NCBI RefSeq assembly: GCF_011766325.1 | Contig: NZ_BLLG01000012.1 | Span: forward strand, 119,380 to 183,379 | From: Streptomyces pacificus | Lineage (GTDB): Bacteria > Actinomycetota > Actinomycetes > Streptomycetales > Streptomycetaceae | Length of the DNA stretch: 64,000 nucleotides | Direction of reading: 5' to 3' | Part shown: positions 20,253-28,344 of the stretch, in pieces | Numbering within the stretch: position 1 is the first letter of the stretch | Layout: every line of letters begins with the position of its first letter | The notes under the pieces: model-generated | Seen by the model: the letters and a program-made list of their open reading frames with translations, nothing else | Databases searched by the model: none | What the model was told of the DNA's origin: nothing | Made by a program: the position numbers and the translations under genes

Positions 20253-21120
20253 TCGTTTCCCCCACGGTTGTGGTAGACCGGCGGTAGACCCTAACTCGGC
20301 AGTGGAATAAGGGTCTGATGGCAAGGTTGACGATACCTTTCCCGCATCGCCCGGCTAGGCCTGCTATCGGCCAGATCGAGAACGGCCGGCACGAGCCAAT
20401 TGCTGACTGAAGCCGGCGTCTTGACGGTGTGCGGGTGTTCGAGTTCCTCCATCGGATTCACCGAGGGTAAACCCACCGGCGGCCGACGTGGTGTTCACTG
20501 AGGTTTTCTCAGCGGTAATCGTTTCCAGACCTCCTTGTTGTCGTCTTTTCGTTTTGCCGTGTGGTCGTGTTGTCGTTGTCGGTACCGTGTGGAGCAATCC
20601 GCGACGGGACGCCGCGGAGGTCATCCGCTCAGAGCCGTCGAACTCACGGCCCTGCGGCTCGAGGTGGTGGTTCGAGGCGTTCCCCGGCGTGGGCTGCGAA
20701 CGTGGCTGTGTGGGTCCGGACCGGGCACCGGCGTTCGCGCAGCCGGTGCCAGCGAGCCCGGCGACGGCCGCGCCGGCTGGTGCCCGTCCCGTGCACGCCT
20801 CCCAGGACACGTGGCCCCCTCCTCTCCGACGGCGCCCCTGGACCGGATGGGCCAGGGGCGCCGGTTACTCGCCCCGCTTGGCCTCGACCCTGTCCTGTCA
20901 GCCACCGAGAAGGCCACTGTCAGCCATATCTCTGGTATCCCACGGCACATCCCAGCCTCTGAGCTGCTGGGATGCCTCTTGGTATGACAAGCGCATGGGA
21001 CGGGGCGGCAGAACGCTCGGGTAGCATCCCTCCACGGAAACGTCAGCCGCGAAGGCCCTGTGTGTCGCGTACGGGGAGGGGCCGGGGCGACATTCGTGCC
21101 AGACGCAATGCAGGGGGGCA
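20253..21120. other. Gene-poor interval with one strong hairpin
   Basis: No gene could be supported here. A perfect 11-bp hairpin lies at 20831-20841 / 20852-20862 (10-nt loop) and an 8-bp one at 20949-20956 / 20966-20973. An ideal AAGGAGGT sequence on the minus strand (20529-20536) is not followed by ATG, GTG or TTG at proper spacing. The segment has lower GC than the surroundings around 20480-20600. Confidence 0.5.
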
Positions 21121-21166
21121 CGTGACTCCACCCACGCGTAGACGCGCGGGCTTCCTGTGCCGGTGG

Positions 21167-21245
21167 CTAGGCCACGTCGCAGAGGACCAGCCCGGCCCTG
21201 ATGAGCACGTTCACCGCGCCGGCGTGGTCCGCGTTGGCCGCCTTG
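21167..21245 (-). pseudogene. tnpB: tnpB (RNA-guided nuclease family) C-terminal remnant
   Basis: The minus-strand frame ANADHAGAVNVLIRAGLVLC then DVA and TAG matches the extreme C-terminus of IS605-family TnpB (pattern N-x-D-x-N-A-A-x-N-I/L-L). It overlaps the last codons of tnpA in another frame. About 350 upstream codons are gone. Confidence 0.65.
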
Positions 21246-21648
21246 GGCGTTCCCCCTGGGTGCTGATGTACTTCTCGACCGCGGCCGCCGACACGGTGCC
21301 GGCCGATGCCGCGAAGTACGACGACGACCACAAGGTGGGCATCCGCGACTTCAGGTGCGGGAACTCCTCGCGCAGCACGCGGGAGGTGAAGCCCTTGAAC
21401 TGGTTGGCCACATACGAGGCCGAGGACTTCGGGTCGTGCCTGACGAAGAGGTGGACGCGGTCGGGCGTCACCTCAAGGGTGGTGATCTCCCAGCCGCGTT
21501 CGTCCGCCTTCTGCCGGATCAGTTCGTCCAGGCGCTCCGCGACCCGTCCGTCGAGGACCGGACGGCGGTACTTCGGGCACCACACCACGTGGAGCCCGAG
21601 GTCGTGCACGCCGCCGGAGAACCGGCGAACCTTCCTGACCACAGCCAT
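21211..21648 (-). CDS. tnpA: IS200/IS605 TnpA transposase with altered HUH motif
   Basis: The start at ATG 21648 gives 145 residues (a start at 21663 is also possible). The TnpA fold is clear: GVHDLGLHVVWCPKYRRPVL, then the HUH region, VANQFKGFTSRVLREEFPHL, LWSSSYFAASAGTV and the catalytic Tyr in VEKYISTQ. The HUH metal-binding motif normally reads DHVHL but here is DRVHL (codon CGC rather than CAC), losing the first catalytic His. The C-terminal residues after GERP (RRPTRTTPAR) are encoded by the deletion junction with tnpB. I infer an inactive single-strand transposase. Confidence 0.85.
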   Translation of the reverse strand: MAVVRKVRRFSGGVHDLGLHVVWCPKYRRPVLDGRVAERLDELIRQKADERGWEITTLEVTPDRVHLFVRHDPKSSASYVANQFKGFTSRVLREEFPHLKSRMPTLWSSSYFAASAGTVSAAAVEKYISTQGERPRRPTRTTPAR

Positions 21649-21798
21649 ACGATCACTATACATGTGCCGCGGGTCTAGTGCGGCAGAAGGGTGCGCTCAG
21701 ATGAACAGCACAGATCCGTGCACTCAGTTGAGGCCAGAGCAGCCCAGAGAAGCCATTTCCCACCCCGCCGAAGCGGGGCGTCCCCTGGCCAGAGACTG

Positions 21799-22623
21799 AT
21801 GGCGCGCTGGAAGGAGCTGCCTGCCACGCTGGATCAGCGGGAGCGGCAACTCGTGGTTCAGTTACGTCGGCTGAAAGACCACAGCGGGCTGAGTTTCGCG
21901 GCCCTCGCGGCGCGGACGACCTACAGCTCGTCGTCCTGGGAACGCTGGTTCAACGGCAAGAAGCGGGTGCCCCGCAGGGCCGTCATCGAACTCGCCCAGG
22001 CGTGCGGTACGGACCCCGTGCGGCTGCTGGCACTGCACGAGATCGCCGAAGAGGCACGCGGGACGGACGCCGCCGCGTCCGGGGAGGGGAAGGCCGGGCC
22101 GCCGGTGCCGGCAGCCCGCGTCGCCGACCGCGACCCGGTGGCGGAGGCCGATGCAAGGTCCGCCCCCAAGACGAAGGTCCTGACTGGTGCCCTGCCGAGA
22201 CCTCGCTCAAGGTTGCGGTATCGAATCGCTCTCGGTGTGGCGGGCGCGCTGGCTGCGGTGTTCGCAGTCGGCCTGATCACCGGCATGCCCCTGCGGGACG
22301 ACGCATCCGGGACGGCACCGGCATCGAATGCGGCCACCGACTACCGGTACGGAAAGACCTACGCGTGCGATGTCTCCCGCAAGGACAACGGGCTCCACGC
22401 CGGCTACAGCATCGCTCGGGACTCGCTTCTCGACATCAACAGCACCGGTTGGGACGTCGTGGAGGCGCAGTGCCTGGTGCGTTGGCACGGCTCCGACCCG
22501 GGCGACACCGACGGCGTCTACGGGCAGCGGACCAAGGACGCCGTCACCGCGTTCCAGAAGCAGCGCGGGATCGGCATCGACGGCATCGTCGGGCCCGACA
22601 CCTGGGGGGAACTGCGCAGGTGA
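21799..22623 (+). CDS. HTH - transmembrane - peptidoglycan-binding regulator
   Basis: The start at ATG 21799 gives 274 residues. The N-terminal HTH_31/XRE-type domain (LRRLKDHSGLSFAALAARTT, SSSSWERWFNGKKRVPRRAV) is cytoplasmic. A linker and one transmembrane helix (ALGVAGALAAVFAVGLITG, about residues 142-161) follow. Outside the membrane is a Cys-containing segment, then a peptidoglycan-binding_1 domain: LVRWHGSDPGDTDGVYGQRT, AFQKQRGIGIDGIVGPDTWG. The topology suggests a sensor that links cell-wall state to DNA binding or to another cytoplasmic partner. Its stop overlaps the start of the next regulator (GTGA). Confidence 0.85.
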   Translation: MARWKELPATLDQRERQLVVQLRRLKDHSGLSFAALAARTTYSSSSWERWFNGKKRVPRRAVIELAQACGTDPVRLLALHEIAEEARGTDAAASGEGKAGPPVPAARVADRDPVAEADARSAPKTKVLTGALPRPRSRLRYRIALGVAGALAAVFAVGLITGMPLRDDASGTAPASNAATDYRYGKTYACDVSRKDNGLHAGYSIARDSLLDINSTGWDVVEAQCLVRWHGSDPGDTDGVYGQRTKDAVTAFQKQRGIGIDGIVGPDTWGELRR

Positions 22624-23417
22624 CCGTTTCTGGGCTGCCGGAAGTGCGCCGGCTTGTCGCGGAGCTGAGGAGTCTGCGGGAAGCGTCGGGCCTGAGTCTG
22701 TCCGAACTCGCCGCCCGTACCCCGTACAGCAGGTCATCCTGGGCCCGCTACCTCAAAGGGGAGCAACTGGCACCACGCGATGCCGTCCTGGCGCTGTGCC
22801 AGGTGGCGCAGCAGCGGCCGGACCGGCTGCTCGCGCTGTGGGAACTGGCTGACACCACGTGGAGCGGGCGCGTCGGGTCGGGGCCGGACGGTCCCCCGCC
22901 CGTCGGGAGCGAACCGGCTGAGGCGGAGCAGCGCACGGTGCGGCACGGATACCGGAGGCGCTGGTCCGCGGTTCTGGCAGGGGTCGGGGTCGTCGTCGCC
23001 GCGGGTACCGGCGCCCTCCTTGTTTCGGAGAGGCCCTGGGACGACACCGCGCGGCCACCGGCGTTCTCCCCCGGCTGCTCCGGCCTCGACTGCGATGGCC
23101 GGGACCCGCTGGAGATGGGATGCGGTGTCCAGCACCTGGTGACATCGTCCGCCGTGCGTACCTTCGCCGACGGGCGGCGTGTGGAGATCCGCTACAACGA
23201 GACATGCCGCGCGGTGTGGGCGCGGGCGCTGCGGCTGCGACTCGGCGACCAGGTCGAGCTGACGCGTCCCGGCACCCGCCCCAAGATCGTGCGAGCGACG
23301 GACGAGGCCCACACCCTGGGCTACCTCTCGACGCCGATGACCATGGCCGACCGGCCAGACGGAGCACGCGTGTGCGTGGCGTCGATCACGGACGAGCGGT
23401 TCTGCTTCAGCCCTTGA
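22620..23417 (+). CDS. HTH - transmembrane - DUF2690 regulator
   Basis: GTG 22620 overlaps the previous stop as GTGA, implying translational coupling; 265 residues. The XRE-type HTH (LRSLREASGLSLSELAARTP, SRSSWARYLKGEQLAPRDAV) resembles that of its neighbour. One membrane helix (VLAGVGVVVAAGTGALLV) follows. The exterior DUF2690 domain has the signature CSGLDCDGRDPLEMGC and YNETCRAVWARALRLRLGD. The family is common in Streptomyces; its function is unknown. The pair probably forms a two-protein envelope-sensing unit. Confidence 0.88.
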   Translation: MTVSGLPEVRRLVAELRSLREASGLSLSELAARTPYSRSSWARYLKGEQLAPRDAVLALCQVAQQRPDRLLALWELADTTWSGRVGSGPDGPPPVGSEPAEAEQRTVRHGYRRRWSAVLAGVGVVVAAGTGALLVSERPWDDTARPPAFSPGCSGLDCDGRDPLEMGCGVQHLVTSSAVRTFADGRRVEIRYNETCRAVWARALRLRLGDQVELTRPGTRPKIVRATDEAHTLGYLSTPMTMADRPDGARVCVASITDERFCFSP

Positions 23418-23904
23418 CCACCACGGGACCCTGTTCCTGACGGAGCATGACCCGGCGACGCCCGGTGGCTCCGGTCGGGCTCCGCTCGGGCCCCGGTCGG
23501 GATCCGGTCGGGCCCCGGTCAGGATCCGGTCGGGCCCCGGTCGGGATCCGCGGACCCTGTTGCCTTCCCAGCGGCCTCGCTCACGGTTCCCCGCCGCCCG
23601 CTGGCCTTCGTGGCCGGGCCGCGCACGAGGCCGCCCTGCGACCGGCACCCGATGCCGCCGGCGACCGAATGCCGTCCCGACCGCCGGGGGACGTCCCACC
23701 ACCGGCCCTCACCGGGACGCGTCCCAGCAGGTCAAGGCGTGGGACGTCCCGGATGTCCCCGAGTGGGGCGGCTGACGTTGCGGGGGGCCGCGCCGAGCCG
23801 AAAGGCTTGCCCCACCACGGCAGCGGGCCGCCGGTCTCCCAACGGCCGCCGCACCGCCGCACGTGCCGGCACCGACCCCTCAACGTCCAGGACGGAGACC
23901 TCCT
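23418..23904. repeat. Intergenic region with 22-bp tandem repeats
   Basis: From about 23468 to 23553 a 22-bp unit of the form CCGGTCGGGATCCGGTCGGG plus CC recurs about three times with small changes (one TCAGGATC variant). There is no gene. It lies 14 bp or more after the DUF2690 gene and may serve as a terminator zone. Confidence 0.6.
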
Positions 23905-24366
23905 GTGTCCCTTCGACCCTCCGCGCTGCCCGCCGGTCGCGCCTCGCTGCACCCCGGCCGCTCGACCACCCGTGCCGGCCGCCTCCACAGGGCACTCGCC
24001 GTGGCGGCCGGGGCCGCCCTCCTCCTCGGCGGAGCGCTCACGACGGCCCCTGCGGCGTCCGCCGCTCCGGCCGCCGACACCTGCCGGGGTGTCAGCACGG
24101 TCGGCCTGTACTGCGGTTACGACGCCGGCACCACATGGGCCCAGCAGGGCAGCAAGGGCGCCCATGTGAAGGAGATCCAGGCGCTCATCAACGAGACCAC
24201 GTTCTACCGCAAGGCCAGCGGCAAGAGCCTCGCCGTAGACGGGGACTTCGGCCCCGCGACCAAGGCGGCCGTGGCCTGGTTCCAGTGGTACTACATCGGC
24301 GAGGCGGCGTCCGACGGGATCGTCGGCCCGCAGACCTGGAAGGCACTGCGGTACGGCAAGCGCTGA
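23905..24366 (+). CDS. Secreted peptidoglycan-binding domain protein
   Basis: GTG 23905 has GGAG 7 nt upstream and gives 153 residues. An extended twin-Arg-free signal peptide (RLHRALAVAAGAALLLGGAL...ASAAPAA) precedes a short Cys-bearing segment (DTCRGVSTVGLYCGYD). A peptidoglycan-binding_1 domain follows: GSKGAHVKEIQALIN, DGDFGPATKAAVAWFQ, DGIVGPQTWKAL. There is no hydrolase domain. It is the third such module within 5 kb, alongside 19800-20252 and 21799-22623. Confidence 0.85.
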   Translation: MSLRPSALPAGRASLHPGRSTTRAGRLHRALAVAAGAALLLGGALTTAPAASAAPAADTCRGVSTVGLYCGYDAGTTWAQQGSKGAHVKEIQALINETTFYRKASGKSLAVDGDFGPATKAAVAWFQWYYIGEAASDGIVGPQTWKALRYGKR

Positions 24367-24389
24367 CCCGCCTCGGCACCGTCCCGTCC

Positions 24390-24505
24390 GCCACCTCCCG
24401 AGAGGAGCACATGCCGTCGTCGCCGTCCAGAAGCGCATGAAGCTCACCGCTGACGGCATCGTCGGCCCGAACACCTGGCGCAAGCTGCGCAGCCCGGGCG
24501 GCTGA
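24390..24505 (+). pseudogene. Truncated peptidoglycan-binding domain fragment
   Basis: The plus-strand frame AVVAVQKRMKLTADGIVGPN then TWRKLRSPGG and a stop at 24503-24505 is the C-terminal half of a PG-binding_1 domain. No start or signal peptide precedes it. It likely derives from a lost paralogue of the upstream gene. Confidence 0.65.
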
Positions 24506-24544
24506 CGCACTTCCCCGGCCCATGTGCCGGGAAGGACGGGGGTA

Positions 24545-24581
24545 CGGAGCAGGGCCGGGCGACTCGCCCGGCCCTGCTCCG
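24545..24581. terminator. Perfect 16-bp GC-rich hairpin
   Basis: Bases 24545-24560 and 24566-24581 pair perfectly around a 5-nt GACTC loop, downstream of the PG-binding gene and fragment. It is a probable terminator. Confidence 0.8.
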
Positions 24582-24736
24582 CGTGCTTCCTGAAGTGCCC
24601 CGGAAGTGTATGCAAGGACGGGTCGCACCTGGTCGTGAATGCAGACGGCTGTCGTGTGAAGTTGCGGGATTGGTTTGAGGCGCGGCCTTTCGGTGTGGCG
24701 GTCAGGGAGTGGCGGTGGATCTCCAATTGTGCGTGT

Positions 24737-24763
24737 GATCCCCGGTTTCGGTAACCGGGGATC
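24737..24763. terminator. 11-bp hairpin overlapping stop of lipoprotein pseudogene
   Basis: GATCCCCGGTT (24737-24747) pairs with AACCGGGGATC (24753-24763). It overlaps the minus-strand stop codon at 24762-24764 and is a probable terminator for that gene. Confidence 0.75.
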
Positions 24764-25086
24764 ACGTGGTATGTGCCATAGCGGCGACAAGTGGTTCGCC
24801 CCGGTGTTGCTGCTCTGACCGGCCCCCCCCTGGGGTGGTGACGCCGAAGACGCCCTCTTCCTGGTAGGCGAGGTAGAGGCCGTTGCAGTTGCTTTCGCCA
24901 TCGATGACGTCGACGCCCCGGAGGGCGGCTTCGTCGGCGTCGCAGTCGACCTTGCGGAGCTGAAAATGGGCGGCGGTGCTGTCATTGGTCATACAGTCAC
25001 CGCGTTCGACGCCGACTGCCGAGGAGCATCCGGCGAGCCGGCGTGACGGTGAGCACTGCCAGGAGACAGGCGGCTGCGCGTTTCAT
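24762..25086 (-). pseudogene. Small lipoprotein gene broken by a frameshift at the lipobox (LppU-like)
   Basis: ATG 25086, after a GGGGGAG ribosome site, begins a signal peptide (MKRAAACLLAVLTVTPA). The frame then runs to a stop at about 25000. One base out of phase, the sequence LAGCSSAVGVERGDCMTND begins precisely at a lipobox and continues VDCDADEAALRGVDVIDG to 24762. A single-base change around 25038-25042 would restore one about 107-residue Cys-rich lipoprotein resembling LppU/SCO3897-type proteins. A run of eight C residues lies near the 3' end, where a second shift may have altered the tail. Sequencing error cannot be excluded. Confidence 0.65.
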
Positions 25087-25192
25087 GCTGGTGCTCCCCC
25101 TTTAATGCCCGTCAAGGGCGTGTGTGCCGAGGGATATTCCACCGCGGGCGCCGGGCTGTGACCAGGGGTTTGGCCGGGTGCGGCGTGTCTGG

Positions 25193-25376
25193 TCAAGTCT
25201 TTGGTCGCTGCTGGTCAAGACGACGGCGGCGGGTGTGCCTGGGGGTGTGGCCGTAGTGGGCGGTGTAGGCGCGGGTGATGTGGGCCCGGGAGTTGAAGCC
25301 CCACCGGTGGGCGATGGCCTGGATGGGGGTGCGGGCAAGGCTCGGGTTGGTCAGGACCGGCACCCGCCGGGCGTTC
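25193..25376 (-). pseudogene. AraC-family regulator C-terminal HTH fragment
   Basis: The minus frame VLTNPSLARTPIQAIAHRWG then FNSRAHITRAYTAHYGHTPR matches the second HTH of AraC/XylS proteins (pattern A-x-x-x-G-F-x-S-x-x-x-F-x-R-x-[FY]-x-x-x-[FY]-G-x-x-P). The N-terminal part is missing at about 25376, where a different gene fragment begins. Confidence 0.7.
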
Positions 25377-25430
25377 GAGCAGGGCCCAAGACGCCATGCT
25401 GCGCGCCAACCCCGCCGACTCCGGCCGGTG

Positions 25431-25770
25431 TGGATGCTCGCCTTCTACGACCAGGCCGAGCTGGACTCCCTGGCCCTCTCCGCGCACTTGGCCCTCGGCG
25501 ACTACTCGACCGCCGAGTACCACGCCCACCGCTGCCTGTCCGCCCTCCGACCTCACATGGTCCGGTCTCGGGCCATCACCACCACGCGACTCGCACATGC
25601 CCAGCTCGCCCAGGGCGCCCCTGACGCCGCCACGGCCACCGCGATGACGGTTCCCGCCGAGGCTGCTACGCAGCACGCCCGGGTCACGCGCATGCTGCAG
25701 GAGTTCGGCGCCGTGCTTCGCGCCACCGCTCCCCGTGATGATCCGCGCAATCCGCTGACGGATGTGGCGG
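25431..25770 (+). pseudogene. TPR-containing XRE-type regulator C-terminal fragment
   Basis: The plus frame WMLAFYDQAELDSLALSAHL, YSTAEYHAHRCLSALRPHMV and RSRAITTTRLAHAQLAQGAP matches the C-terminal helical repeats of streptomycete HTH-TPR regulators. The HTH half is absent. It abuts the AraC fragment, suggesting that a deletion fused two remnants. Confidence 0.65.
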
Positions 25771-25772
25771 GG

Positions 25773-27407
25773 TCACCCGGCCAGCACGATGGCGTGCGGC
25801 GACGGTGCGAGACGTGCCCGGTAGCGGCGGATCCCCCAGCTGCGGTGCTCCAACTCTGCCGCCACCAGCACCTCCGCCGTGTTCGGCCGGTCGGGCACGA
25901 GTTCCACCAGCGCTGCCACCGGGTGGTCGCCGACCAGCGGGAGGCCCTTGACCTGGCGGAACTCCCACTGCGGGTTCGGCTGGGACGCGCCGTGGCCGCG
26001 GACGATCCACTCGTCCCTCTCCGGCCCCGCACCCGGTGGCTTCTCCACGCCCACGTCCAGCAGACCTGCCTTGACCGTGAAGCTCACGCCCATGCCGGAG
26101 CCGACGACCGGACGGGTGCGCTCGCCGGGGTCGATCAGCCGCGCGACGGGCCGTGCCCGGCCGTCCGGTGTGGACAGTGCCACCCCCGCGGCGCCGGCGG
26201 CATCCCGGTGAACTCCCTCCTCGTCCGCAAGGATCTGCGCCAACGACGCCCAGAGCCGGGGCTTTCGCGTCCCGCCGTCCAGCTCCAGAGCGCGCACCAC
26301 CAGGTCTCCCGCCTCCACCAACAGCCGGTGGGACTCGGCATGGAAGGGCTCCTCGTCGGTGAACCACGTGCGGTACATGTCCGCCTCCAGCCGAGCGGAC
26401 CAGACGGTACGCATCCCGCGGGCGTAGTGGTCGGCGGCGAAGTCCTCCGCTCCCCGGGTGGCCATCCGCAACCGGGCGGCGGCCAGCAGCCCGGCTTCCA
26501 GTTCGGCGGGATCGCTCAGCCTGTCGATCAGCCGTGACACCACCGCATCGGCTTCCTCGAACACCGCGCGATCGCACCGGTCCGCCACCAGGTGGACGGC
26601 CGACTCGACGGTACGGAGCGCCGCGTCCCGCCAGGCGGCCTCCGCCCCGCAGGAGTCGGCGACCTCGGCGACCAGCCTCCAGTAGACGTACATGAGCTCG
26701 ACCAGACCGCGGTGGTCGAGGAACTCGTCCCGGAACAGCAGTTCCACCATCGCCTCGGCGGACAGCGCTTGATCCGCGTGTTCCGCCAGGGCTCGTCGCG
26801 TCTGCTCCAGCTCGCGCGCCTGTTGCTTCGCCTGGGACAACGACAGGATCCGCTCGCACGCGAAATGTGCCAGCTCCATCAGCGTGCCGACCGGGTCGAT
26901 AAGGAACCTGACCGTCGGCGGGCCATTCTCCTCATCACGCGGTTCATAGCCCGGCTCGCCGAAGCGCACGGGGCCGGCACACACCATCCCCTGCCGCGTT
27001 TCGAAGTCGAGCGCGCCGATCGGATCGTCCATGGCAGGCAGCACGTGGGAGACGACCAGCATGACCGAACCCGAGGCGATCGCCGTCTCCCGCCAGCCCG
27101 GCGGCCCTTCCAGGCGGAGGTCGTGCACAAAGGACGCGCCGTCCGGGCTGAGGACAGACAGCACGCCTCCGTCGTCCTGCGTGACACACCACTTGTGATC
27201 GACAGGGTGGCCGAGGGGCAGTTCGTTCAGCGAAAGGAGCACCGGAAGGCCCCACCAGCCGTTCGCGCGGGTGAACAGGCTGCCTCCGGCTCCGTCACCT
27301 GCGGTGAACGGGCTGATGCCGGCCAGCCCTACCGCCAGTGCGGCATGCCGGACACCGTCCACCTCCACCATGAACGCCCACCCGGTGATGTCCCGCGACA
27401 GCCTCAC
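25773..27407 (-). CDS. Uncharacterised 544-residue protein near NLR locus
   Basis: GTG 27407 follows GGGGGGA; 544 residues. I do not recognise the family. The N-terminal about 170 residues look like mixed beta structure (MVEVDGVRHAALAVGL, GWRETAIASGSVMLVVSHVL). Residues about 170-380 are strongly helical and acidic (ACERILSLSQAKQQARELEQ, LIDRLSDPAELEAGLLAAAR). The C-terminus returns to beta-like sequence with an ERDEWIVRGHG and QWEFRQVKG stretch. There is no signal peptide or membrane segment. It is transcribed away from, but adjacent to, the lipoprotein and NLR genes. Whether it belongs to that locus is unknown. Confidence 0.7.
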   Translation of the reverse strand: MRLSRDITGWAFMVEVDGVRHAALAVGLAGISPFTAGDGAGGSLFTRANGWWGLPVLLSLNELPLGHPVDHKWCVTQDDGGVLSVLSPDGASFVHDLRLEGPPGWRETAIASGSVMLVVSHVLPAMDDPIGALDFETRQGMVCAGPVRFGEPGYEPRDEENGPPTVRFLIDPVGTLMELAHFACERILSLSQAKQQARELEQTRRALAEHADQALSAEAMVELLFRDEFLDHRGLVELMYVYWRLVAEVADSCGAEAAWRDAALRTVESAVHLVADRCDRAVFEEADAVVSRLIDRLSDPAELEAGLLAAARLRMATRGAEDFAADHYARGMRTVWSARLEADMYRTWFTDEEPFHAESHRLLVEAGDLVVRALELDGGTRKPRLWASLAQILADEEGVHRDAAGAAGVALSTPDGRARPVARLIDPGERTRPVVGSGMGVSFTVKAGLLDVGVEKPPGAGPERDEWIVRGHGASQPNPQWEFRQVKGLPLVGDHPVAALVELVPDRPNTAEVLVAAELEHRSWGIRRYRARLAPSPHAIVLAG

Positions 27408-27638
27408 GCCGTTCCCCCCGCGTCAACCGGTCATCAACGGATTCAACAATGGCACGTCCCTGGTCAGACCCGATCGCTCCCCAGACCCGCGGTAAGGATC
27501 TTGAGTGCGGCAATGCGGCACGCGTCGAGGCAGAGCGCTCCCTGCGCGATGACATCAGGGGTCGAGCGAGTCACTGCCATGACCGGCATCCGGGTACGGA
27601 ACCGCGAGGGAACCGTGCCCCAGGGGCCGAGCCGTACG

Positions 27639-28145
27639 TCACCCACCCGGTTCGATACGGAGGACGGCGGCGGTGTCGCGGATCTCGACGACCTGAAGGC
27701 TCATAGCGTCGTTGATGGTCGCGGCGGGTCCCTCGGCGCAGCTGAGCTCGACTCCGCCGCCGCCCTCCGACGACACGCCGCCGCCACCGGAGCTGCCCGA
27801 AACGCTGTAGCCCGACCCTGTCAGCGGCGCAGCCATCTCGACCCGGCTGCCAGTGATCGCCGTCACCTTGATCGGCCCGAGGCCGTACGTCTCCGGCACG
27901 GTCACGACGTCCCCCACGGCGACCTCAATCTCGCAGGTCCCGTCAGCGCACGGCCCGGTCGGCGAGGGCGACGGCGTGGCCGTCTGTGTGGGAGTCGGCG
28001 CGGGGTCGGACGCCCGTGCCCCGGAGCCGGCCCCGCTGGGCCGGCCCTCGGCGGAGGACCCGTCCGAGGAATCCGAGGAACACGACGTGAGAGCGGCGAA
28101 CACGACAGCGGCAACAACGGCGGCGGAGGACGTTCTACGCATCAT
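27639..28145 (-). CDS. Hypothetical lipoprotein with Ser/Pro/Thr-rich linker
   Basis: The start at ATG 28145 gives 168 residues (GTG 28190 possible). The signal peptide ends in a lipobox LTSC preceded by AAVVAAVVFAA. The mature N-terminus is Ser/Gly/Pro/Thr-rich (PTPTQTATPSPSPTGP), typical of a cell-wall-spanning linker. A compact beta-rich domain follows, with two Cys pairs (CADGTC, LSCAEG) and a Gly-rich loop. No family was recognised. It diverges from the NLR gene at 28345. Confidence 0.72.
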   Translation of the reverse strand: MMRRTSSAAVVAAVVFAALTSCSSDSSDGSSAEGRPSGAGSGARASDPAPTPTQTATPSPSPTGPCADGTCEIEVAVGDVVTVPETYGLGPIKVTAITGSRVEMAAPLTGSGYSVSGSSGGGGVSSEGGGGVELSCAEGPAATINDAMSLQVVEIRDTAAVLRIEPGG

Positions 28146-28344
28146 GGTTGCCACGGAACCGCGCCCCGACCGGGACCCCTCCCGCCTCACCCGGCAGTTT
28201 CAGGTCATCAGCCCAGCGCTAGGAACGACGTACTCTCTGAGGAACCGCATACCGACGGGGAGTGCAGCACATAGAGGTTCTGGGACAGCGGCGGTTGCAG
28301 GTTGCCACCCCTCCCCCGCCTGGGATCCGTCGAGGAGCGACCAC

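Larger units (their letters stand above)
21122..21690 (-). mobile_element. Decaying IS200/IS605-type element (tnpA plus tnpB tail)
   Basis: The element is oriented leftward. The left end has a subterminal hairpin TGCCGC/GCGGCA (21665-21670 / 21680-21685), followed by tnpA. A truncated tnpB 3' end (21167-21245) comes next. The right-end hairpin CCCGCGCGT-CT-ACGCGTGGG (21131-21150 on the minus strand) is followed by GGAGTCAC, the usual right-end layout of this family. Most of tnpB has been deleted, and tnpA carries a catalytic change. The exact ends are estimated. Confidence 0.7.

Noticed and set aside
20364..20536. Minus-strand short frame behind an ideal AAGGAGGT (20529-20536)
   Set aside because: No ATG, GTG or TTG at proper spacing; only a CTG would fit, and the peptide has no recognisable features.
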